Positions 1-5,866 of a stretch of DNA of 9,049 nt are shown piece after piece; position 1 is the first letter of the stretch, and each line of letters begins with the position of its first letter. The stretch is taken from positions 8,176-17,224 of the forward strand of contig DYKW01000019.1 of the NCBI GenBank assembly GCA_020722405.1, written 5' to 3'. The position numbers and the translations under genes were made by a program. This stretch comes from Anaerolinea thermophila (lineage in GTDB: Bacteria > Chloroflexota > Anaerolineae > Anaerolineales > DRKV01). Below the pieces are notes generated by a model. The model saw only the letters and a program-made list of their open reading frames with translations. It made no database searches and was not told the DNA's origin.

Positions 1-2979
1 GAGATTGCTGCCCGTGACGCTGAAATCGCCGAAAACAATAAGAAGATCGAAGTTTTAATGGCTCGTAGTAATCAATTAGATGATATTTTACAAAGCCGCT
101 CCTGGCGTCTTTTACAGCGTCTTCAAAAATTGCGTCGGGGTGATCTTTCGCCGCTACCACCCTTCGTTCCATTTCGGTTGCAGACAAATGCCGCCCCTAC
201 TTCTGACGAGAATTTGCCGCTGCCACCCAAAATTTCGCTACAATTTAGCGCTCCGTTGCGTTACCATTATCCACCTGGCGTACAGCCCGAAACACTCGCT
301 GGTCGCACTCTGCTTACAACCTCACAGGGTGGTAAAGTGGTCATTGACTCTCGAATGCTCTCTATTTGGCAGATAGCACAAGACCGCACGCTGTCGGAAA
401 TTCTTACAATCTTAGCAGATGATGCCACCCCGATGGATTTTTATCGTGCCGCTCTTGCTTGCTTATCGGAAGCCGGTTTGTTGCAACGCGAGGGTGTTGT
501 GGCGATATTGCCTGATGCTCAAAAATCGCCGCAGGATTTTGGTTTGGTTTCGGTGGTGATTGTTGGTTATAATAGCCGTGAATGGCTTAAGGAATGTATT
601 CCCTCTTTACGGGCGCAGACCTACGCACAAATTGAAATTATCTTTGTCGAAAATGGTACTGCTGATGGCTCACAGCACTGGCTTGCAGAAAACGCGCCTG
701 AAGTCACTTATCTTGCCATGCCCTCGGGCGTTTCGCTAGCAACGGCTATGAATGCAGGAGTAGCACGTTCGAAGGGGGATTTTATTTTGCAACTGAATCC
801 TGACGTACGCTTAGAACCAGATGCAATTGCTCATATGGTATCTGTGGCGCAAAGTGCACCCAATGCTGCAGCAGTGGGGGCCAAACTTAAGTTCTGGTGG
901 GCAAGCGCATTTCTCAATGGTTTAGGAAACCGTGTTGGCGCGTTTTCCTGGGGTACCGATAACGCTTTAGGTCATCTTGATTTAGGACAATTTGACCATT
1001 GGCGTGAATTACCCTCCGCATGTTTTGCGGCCGCTTTGATAACGCGTGCTGCATGGCAGGCAATTGGTACGATAGATGAGGGTTTTCCAATGTATTACGA
1101 AGATAGCGAATGGTGCTATCGAGCGCGCTTACTGGGTTGGCGAGTTCTAGCCGCTCCCAAGGCGGTAGCATATCATGCTTTTGGTGGGCGAGTGCCTACT
1201 GGACGCGATACAAGTCTTTCACCCATCAAATTGCGTAATGTGGTTTATGGGCGAATGCGCTTTGCATATAAGATCCCCGGCACAATGTTTAAACGCTTTA
1301 TTCGAAATTACCGGGCTGAAGACTGGGTAAATTTTATACGTGCTCTAATAGCGCGTAATTGGGCGATTGCTCGGGCGTATTGGCAGGCATGGAAGGATGT
1401 ATATCATGATCGTAGTACCTTGATTGCATTACGTCGTGATTTGCAAGGCCGGCGCGTAGTTTCCGATGAAGATTTGTTTGGCTTGCAAACGGATATGCCC
1501 ATTACGTATGTCTGGCGTGGTTTACCAGAATTAACTTGGGACCTAGTAGTAAATCATTATTTACCGCTTATTCGTTTAGAAAGGACTCGACCTGTGCCAG
1601 AATTTGATGCGACGCAACGGTGTCCACACTTGTTAATTATCAGTAATGATATCGTGGCAACCAAAATGGCTGGCCCTGGCATGCGTTATTTGGAAATGGG
1701 CCTGGCTTTGAAAGATGAAATTGATATTACTCTGGCTGTTCCCGGAAAAAGCGATTTACAAATAGAGGGGATAAATATCGCGCGCTATGAGGAGAATAAT
1801 CCATCCGTATTACAGGTCTTAGTGGAGAACTGTGATGTTGCACTCATATCAGGTTATATGGTTGAAAAATTTCCATTTCTGCACACAACGCGCACAAGAT
1901 TGGTGGTAGACCTGTACGACCCTTTTATTCTGGAAAATTTACATTATTATCAAAACGAACCCATGGGAAATCAGCAAGTGATGAACTCTCACGCTGTAGA
2001 GATTACGAATCATCTATTGCAAATTGGTGACTTTTTCTTGTGTGGTAACGAACGTCAGCGTGATTTCTGGTTGGGTATGCTGGCCGCTAATGGGCGGATT
2101 AATCCACTCACATTCTTTGATGATACGCGTTTACAAAAATTAATTGAGGTTGTGGGGATCGGCTTCCCCAAAAGATTGCCTCAACATGAACAAGCAGTTG
2201 TTAGGGGGGTATACCCACAAGTAACTGAGAAAACTCGCATTGTGTTATGGGGGGGGGGCATTTGGAATTGGCTTGATCCGCTCACGTTGGTGCGGGCCTG
2301 GCCGCGCGTCCTCGCCGCACATCCAGAGGCGCGCCTTGTTTTTTTAGGCACACGACACCCAAACCCGGATGTGCCACCTCATGAAATGGTGCAAAAAACG
2401 ATAGCCCTTGCCGAGCAAATTGGTGAGAAGGACAAGAGCATCATTTTCATTGAATGGGTGACATATCAGGCACGTGAATCACTGTTGTTGGAGGCAGATG
2501 TGGGTGTGGCATTACACCCGGTGCATGTGGAGACACGTTATTCGGCGCGCACGCGGGTATTAGACTATCTGTGGGCACGTTTGCCGGTGCTGATTACGGA
2601 GGGCGATGTGACCAGCGAGTGGGTGAAACAATATGGTCTGGGGCGTGTCGTCCCCGAAGGTGACCCGGATAGTGTAGCCACGGCGTTAATTGAAATTTTA
2701 GATCAACCTAAGGCAGCATTCTCTTCTGCTTTTGAGCCATTGATGCAGCGATTCTCATGGGAAAAAGTGGTGCAACCTTTGTTGCGTTACTGTCGCGAGG
2801 ACGGCTATGCTCCCGACCGTGTTGAACGTCGTCCACCGGCAGATTTGGCTGCTCCTGTCCCATCTTCTCCGATTACCCAAGACCGACTGGCAAGGGCGAT
2901 GTATGTCTGGCGTACTGAAGGAATACGGGTGCTTTTGCATCGTCTATGGCGTTTTGTGTTATGGAGGTTGGGCAAATGA
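1..2979 (+). CDS. Fused GT2-GT4 glycosyltransferase with N-terminal coiled coil and PqqD-like domain (5' end outside window)
   Basis: The reading frame is open to base 1, and its first 19 visible codons continue the heptads that run past the ATG at 58, so the real start lies upstream. Residues are counted from that ATG. Residues -19 to about 27 form a coiled coil ending in 'SRSWRLLQRLQKLRR', a signature of large bacterial glycosyltransferases. About 84-146 resembles a PqqD-like winged helix ('GGKVVIDSRMLSIWQ', 'ALACLSEAGLLQR'). About 162-376 is a GT2 (rhamnosyltransferase-like) domain with 'VSVVIVGYNS', the DXD-equivalent 'LNPDV' (246-250) and 'YYEDSEWCYRARLLGW' (346-361). 'VENG' at 197-200 replaces the usual VDNG. 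About 523-905 is a GT-B/GT4-like domain with 'MAGPGMRYLEMGLAL', 'WGGGIWNWLDP' (731-741) and 'ETRYSARTRVLDYLWARLP' (825-843); this last motif stands where EX7E normally lies. A basic, aromatic tail (944-973) could sit on the membrane. It probably adds two sugars in sequence to a surface glycan from nucleotide-sugar donors in the cytoplasm; substrates cannot be read from sequence. The stop overlaps the next start by ATGA. Confidence 0.9.
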   Translation, partial: EIAARDAEIAENNKKIEVLMARSNQLDDILQSRSWRLLQRLQKLRRGDLSPLPPFVPFRLQTNAAPTSDENLPLPPKISLQFSAPLRYHYPPGVQPETLAGRTLLTTSQGGKVVIDSRMLSIWQIAQDRTLSEILTILADDATPMDFYRAALACLSEAGLLQREGVVAILPDAQKSPQDFGLVSVVIVGYNSREWLKECIPSLRAQTYAQIEIIFVENGTADGSQHWLAENAPEVTYLAMPSGVSLATAMNAGVARSKGDFILQLNPDVRLEPDAIAHMVSVAQSAPNAAAVGAKLKFWWASAFLNGLGNRVGAFSWGTDNALGHLDLGQFDHWRELPSACFAAALITRAAWQAIGTIDEGFPMYYEDSEWCYRARLLGWRVLAAPKAVAYHAFGGRVPTGRDTSLSPIKLRNVVYGRMRFAYKIPGTMFKRFIRNYRAEDWVNFIRALIARNWAIARAYWQAWKDVYHDRSTLIALRRDLQGRRVVSDEDLFGLQTDMPITYVWRGLPELTWDLVVNHYLPLIRLERTRPVPEFDATQRCPHLLIISNDIVATKMAGPGMRYLEMGLALKDEIDITLAVPGKSDLQIEGINIARYEENNPSVLQVLVENCDVALISGYMVEKFPFLHTTRTRLVVDLYDPFILENLHYYQNEPMGNQQVMNSHAVEITNHLLQIGDFFLCGNERQRDFWLGMLAANGRINPLTFFDDTRLQKLIEVVGIGFPKRLPQHEQAVVRGVYPQVTEKTRIVLWGGGIWNWLDPLTLVRAWPRVLAAHPEARLVFLGTRHPNPDVPPHEMVQKTIALAEQIGEKDKSIIFIEWVTYQARESLLLEADVGVALHPVHVETRYSARTRVLDYLWARLPVLITEGDVTSEWVKQYGLGRVVPEGDPDSVATALIEILDQPKAAFSSAFEPLMQRFSWEKVVQPLLRYCREDGYAPDRVERRPPADLAAPVPSSPITQDRLARAMYVWRTEGIRVLLHRLWRFVLWRLGK
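2249..2258 (+). repeat. Homopolymer run of ten G inside the GT4 half of gene 1
   Basis: Ten consecutive G encode W-G-G-G (TGG GGG GGG GGC) at residues 731-734 of the fused glycosyltransferase, counted from the ATG at 58. The glycines belong to the glycine-rich loop at the start of the second Rossmann fold of the GT4-like domain. The length shown keeps the gene in frame. Adding one G would reach a TGA at 2274-2276, and losing one would reach a TAG at 2345-2347. Runs of this length slip easily during replication, so it is a candidate phase-variation tract. It could also be a sequencing-sensitive homopolymer. Confidence 0.9.
2963..2967 (+). promoter_or_regulatory. Shine-Dalgarno GGAGG for the GT-C gene
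   Basis: A perfect GGAGG lies 8 bases before the ATG at 2976, inside the last codons of gene 1. It decides the start of gene 2 in favour of 2976 over the in-frame ATGs at 2946 and 2961. Those lie deeper in gene 1 and have no comparable site. Confidence 0.85.
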
Positions 2980-4553
2980 AAGTGAGTTCCTTTGGCATCA
3001 TGAGATGGTTAAAAACTAGAGTTGAATACATCCCCGCCGTTATGCTATTGGGATTGCTCATTCGTTTGGGGTTTATGGCGTTTTCTGGACACCACGATGC
3101 GTTTTTTATTCCTTGGATGTCTAACTGGATTACCGAGGGGCATTGGCAGATTTATACATTTTTTTACCAAATGGCCCAATCCGTCAAGTCACCTATAATT
3201 TGGCTATCTAACCCACCTTTGACGTATTGGACATTGGCCGTCTGGATATGGTTGACGAAACTGATTAACATATTGTCGGTTGCCGGTTGGAATTATCTAA
3301 GCCCTACGGAATGGCAGATATTGTTTGTCCACCGAATGCTTTTTGTAACCAAGACAATCTATTTGCTCTTTGACATGGCTACGCTCTGGATATTGGTCAG
3401 GTTAGTGTCTCGAGACCGGCGAAATTTGGCCATAGCCTTATGGAGCCTTTCTCCTATTGTGTTATTTAGTTCTTATGTGATGGGACAAACAGACATTTTC
3501 TCCGTGTTTTGGTTTACTGCAGCCTTATGGATGGCAAAACGTTATTTTGATACCAAGGAGAGCAGGCTGTCTGAACGGTGGCTTATATTAGGGTCCGTGT
3601 GTATAGGGGTGGGGGCTGCTTATAAGATGTGGCCATTATTACTTTTACCGGGGTTTGTTCTAATGTCCACAACAAAACGGAAATTACAATTCCTGTTATT
3701 GGCAGTAGGTTTGTCACCTCTCTTGATTACTGTGTTTCCCTACATGTTCAGTGTGGCTTTTCGCGAATGGGTTCTGTTTGGGCATGGAGTTGGTTTTTTA
3801 GGCTTGGGTTCTAGAGTATGGATTCAGGAGCCATCAATATTTGTAATATTCTTATCATCTTTGTTAGTGTTTGCTTTTCTGTGGCAAGGAGAACGGAATT
3901 TTAGTAATTTCTGGCAATTTTTGGCACTCATTTTGATTGGGTTTTTTACCTTTAATTCGTTCTGGGAGTTTTATTGGATGATTTGGTTGATGCCTTTCAT
4001 TATTCTAATGGCCGGGGAATTTCCAAATGGATGGTTTTTTTGGTTCTTTCAAAGTGTTTACTATTGGTTGTATATGATTGGAGGGTGGGCTTTAGGTGCG
4101 GATGCGTTCCTGCGGGCCTTTTATCTGTCCTACCACGTACCTGATATGGTATCCTTAGTATTTGGTTCAGGCGAAATGCGTTATAAACTACTCAAGGTGT
4201 TATTTAGCATGTGGGTAACGTCTCTCTGGATGCCGCTATTGATTAGTTCTATTACAACTAGAGTTACAAAAAAGGAAAAAATCGTGTTTTCTGTGGAGCA
4301 AAAATATGCCCAGGTCTTGATAGTAGTGACTCAACTCATAGCACTGTCTTCTTGCCTGAGCGTGATTTTTTATACAGGTCTATCGTTTGATTTCTCCTTT
4401 TGGGAGCAATTACAAACCGCTTATGAAAAAGTTGTAACATTAGACCCGTCTTTTTACGTATTTTGGGTGGTGTTATGCGGGTTGATATGTGGCATGTTGG
4501 GACTAAAAATGTGGATTCGCGTTACCTCCTGGAAAATGTCTTCTCACCAATGA
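2976..4553 (+). CDS. Polytopic GT-C-type membrane glycosyltransferase
   Basis: A 525-residue integral membrane protein with roughly 11-13 hydrophobic helices: the first at about 19-36, then a run from about 85 to 425, and two more at about 445-468 and 490-512. The pattern fits GT-C transferases (PMT/GT39, GT87 or ALG/PIG-M-like), which move a sugar from a polyprenyl-phosphate donor on the outer face of the membrane. Visible signs are an acidic residue in the first external loop ('GHHDAFFIPW', D41), 'NPPLTYW' (79-85), 'LLFDMATLW' (D133), 'SPIVLFSSYVMGQTD' (159-173, like the GQxD motif of ALG6/PIG-M relatives) and 'KMWPLLLLP' (217-225). The start at 2976 has a GGAGG site and overlaps the stop of gene 1 by ATGA; its own stop overlaps gene 3 in the same way, so the three are probably translated together. 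Its G+C is low (20 of 60 in 3841-3900), partly because hydrophobic codons are T-rich. The exact GT family and sugar are unknown. Confidence 0.82.
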   Translation: MKVSSFGIMRWLKTRVEYIPAVMLLGLLIRLGFMAFSGHHDAFFIPWMSNWITEGHWQIYTFFYQMAQSVKSPIIWLSNPPLTYWTLAVWIWLTKLINILSVAGWNYLSPTEWQILFVHRMLFVTKTIYLLFDMATLWILVRLVSRDRRNLAIALWSLSPIVLFSSYVMGQTDIFSVFWFTAALWMAKRYFDTKESRLSERWLILGSVCIGVGAAYKMWPLLLLPGFVLMSTTKRKLQFLLLAVGLSPLLITVFPYMFSVAFREWVLFGHGVGFLGLGSRVWIQEPSIFVIFLSSLLVFAFLWQGERNFSNFWQFLALILIGFFTFNSFWEFYWMIWLMPFIILMAGEFPNGWFFWFFQSVYYWLYMIGGWALGADAFLRAFYLSYHVPDMVSLVFGSGEMRYKLLKVLFSMWVTSLWMPLLISSITTRVTKKEKIVFSVEQKYAQVLIVVTQLIALSSCLSVIFYTGLSFDFSFWEQLQTAYEKVVTLDPSFYVFWVVLCGLICGMLGLKMWIRVTSWKMSSHQ

Positions 4554-5779
4554 AAATATTACACGTAACGCAGGGTTATTGGCCAGCCATTGGAGGCACT
4601 GAAATCTTGGTGCAACGCATTTCTGAGGAGATGCATCGTCAATTTGGCGATAATGTAACTGTATTTACCACGAATTGCTATAGTGGTGAGGCGTTTTTTG
4701 CACCGCATTTACCGAAAATGCCTGTAGGCGAGGAAAAAATCAACGGCGTGCGCGTGCGGCGGTTTGCGGTGAATAGTCGCATCAGTTGGGCGGTACGTAA
4801 ATTTCAAGGCCCGGCCTATCGTTGGCGTTTGCCTGGCAATCAGTGGCTACGTTTATGGGCAGGTGGACCTTTTATTTCTGGGTTGCAAAAAGCGATTGAG
4901 CAGGCCGACTATGATGTGGCTGGGGCATCTTCCTTCCCTTTGATGCACATGTTTGCCACATTAAAAGGCGCACATCGTTCCGGAAGGCCCTGTGTGTTAC
5001 ATGGTGGTATCCATCCACAAGATCAATGGGGCTTTGACCGTCCGATGATTTATGATGCCATATGTAAAGCAGATGCTTATATTGCCAATACCCAGTATGA
5101 AGCCGATTATTTGGTGCAACATGATGTTCCGGCTCAAAAAATTATCGTTGTGGGAGCAGGTGTAGATCCTGAAGAATTTACTGAATGGACAACGCAAGCA
5201 GCGCGTCGCGTTTTAGACATTCCGCTAGATGTGCCGCTGGTGGGATTCATTGGGCAAATTGGTGGACATAAGGGTGTAGACACACTTTTACGGGCAATGC
5301 CATTAGTATGGCAAACTATTCCTAATGCACATTTTTTGATTGCTGGTGCGCGCACACTCTTTTGTGACGAATTAGAACAAATATTAGCAAATTGGCAACC
5401 TGAACAACGTCAGCGTGTAATCTTACGATATAACTTTAAAGCCGAAGAGAAGGCTGCTTTATTCTCCTCGCTAGATGTATTTGCTTATCCCTCGGGATAT
5501 GAATCCTTCGGAATTGCTTTTCTGGAAGCATGGGCTGCACGCAAATCAGTCATCGGCTGCTGGCGTGGTGCAGTACCCTGGGTGGTACATCCGGGGCGCG
5601 ATGGCCTACTGACATGGTTTCAGGATGAGCACAGTTTGGCAGGCGCAATTATTTTATTGTTGCAAAATCCTGCCTTACGTGCCGCTCTTGGAGAAGCGGG
5701 CTACAACAAAGTTGTGCAGCGTTATACCTGGAAAGCAATAGGAGCCCGTTTTCATCAGGTATATCAAACCGTTCTTTAG
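4550..5779 (+). CDS. GT4-family glycosyltransferase
   Basis: A complete 409-residue GT-B enzyme of the GT4 family, of usual length, acting in the cytoplasm or at the inner membrane face with a nucleotide-sugar donor. The N-terminal Rossmann domain starts 'MKILHVTQGYWPAIGGTE' with its glycine loop, and 'VLHGGIHPQDQWG' (149-161) follows. The second domain begins near 'KIIVVGAGVDPEEF' (197-210) and has 'GFIGQIGGHKGVDTLL' (232-247, with K241 at the donor-phosphate position). It also carries the EX7E motif with E318 and E326 ('YESFGIAFLEAW') and 'HPGRDGLL' (347-354). The ATG at 4550 is chosen because the family's N-terminus begins there and because it overlaps the gene 2 stop by ATGA. An in-frame ATG at 4463 would add 29 residues unlike GT4 and overlap gene 2 by 91 bases. 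No good Shine-Dalgarno site precedes 4550, so translation probably depends on coupling to gene 2. Sugar and linkage cannot be told. Confidence 0.9.
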   Translation: MKILHVTQGYWPAIGGTEILVQRISEEMHRQFGDNVTVFTTNCYSGEAFFAPHLPKMPVGEEKINGVRVRRFAVNSRISWAVRKFQGPAYRWRLPGNQWLRLWAGGPFISGLQKAIEQADYDVAGASSFPLMHMFATLKGAHRSGRPCVLHGGIHPQDQWGFDRPMIYDAICKADAYIANTQYEADYLVQHDVPAQKIIVVGAGVDPEEFTEWTTQAARRVLDIPLDVPLVGFIGQIGGHKGVDTLLRAMPLVWQTIPNAHFLIAGARTLFCDELEQILANWQPEQRQRVILRYNFKAEEKAALFSSLDVFAYPSGYESFGIAFLEAWAARKSVIGCWRGAVPWVVHPGRDGLLTWFQDEHSLAGAIILLLQNPALRAALGEAGYNKVVQRYTWKAIGARFHQVYQTVL

Positions 5780-5815
5780 CAGCCTGAAAGTATCATCCCA
5801 CGAGAACCGAGTTTG
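5765..5815. other. Imperfect inverted repeat around the end of gene 3
   Basis: CAAAC (5765-5769) pairs with GTTTG (5811-5815), and GTTCT (5771-5775) pairs with AGAAC (5803-5807). A 1-versus-3 base internal bulge separates the two stems, and the loop is 27 bases. The left arm covers the last codons of gene 3. No T-run follows, so it is not a standard intrinsic terminator. It may be a weak RNA structure or chance. Confidence 0.25.
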
Positions 5816-5866
5816 ATGTACAATAAGGGTAGACAATTTGTTTATTTCTGCAAAGGAATTTATCTT
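5780..5866. other. 87-base intergenic gap between gene 3 and gene 4
   Basis: This is the only substantial non-coding gap in the window and the one place where the chain of overlapping genes breaks. A TACAAT at 5819-5824 resembles a -10 box, but no convincing -35 box lies 16-18 bases upstream. A promoter for genes 4-6 could sit here; the sequence alone does not establish one. The last part holds the ribosome binding site of gene 4. Confidence 0.4.
5853..5857 (+). promoter_or_regulatory. Shine-Dalgarno AAGGA for the exported two-unit protein
   Basis: AAGGA lies 9 bases before the ATG at 5867, the codon that begins a clear signal-peptide-like sequence. It favours 5867 over the in-frame TTG and ATG at 5813 and 5816, which would put 17-18 mostly polar residues ahead of the signal. 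Confidence 0.75.

Noticed and set aside
58..60. ATG at 58 as the true start of gene 1
   Set aside because: The frame stays open to base 1, the heptad pattern continues upstream, and no strong ribosome binding site precedes it.
914..1171. Reverse-strand open frame of 85 codons
   Set aside because: It lies within the GT2 domain of gene 1, shows no family resemblance, and is explained as a shadow of that gene.
2946..2975. Earlier ATGs at 2946 and 2961 for the GT-C gene
   Set aside because: They lie inside gene 1. The GGAGG at 2963-2967 and the ATGA overlap point to 2976.
4035..4041. Seven-T runs (4035-4041 and 3159-3165) as phase-variation tracts
   Set aside because: Seven T is short for slippage control and is expected in T-rich codons for membrane helices (Phe).
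4463..4549. 29-residue N-terminal extension of the gene 3 glycosyltransferase
   Set aside because: It overlaps the last coding part of gene 2 and precedes the standard GT4 N-terminus, which begins at 4550.
5813..5866. Upstream TTG/ATG start for the exported protein
   Set aside because: It would put 17-18 mostly polar residues before the signal peptide. The AAGGA site serves 5867.
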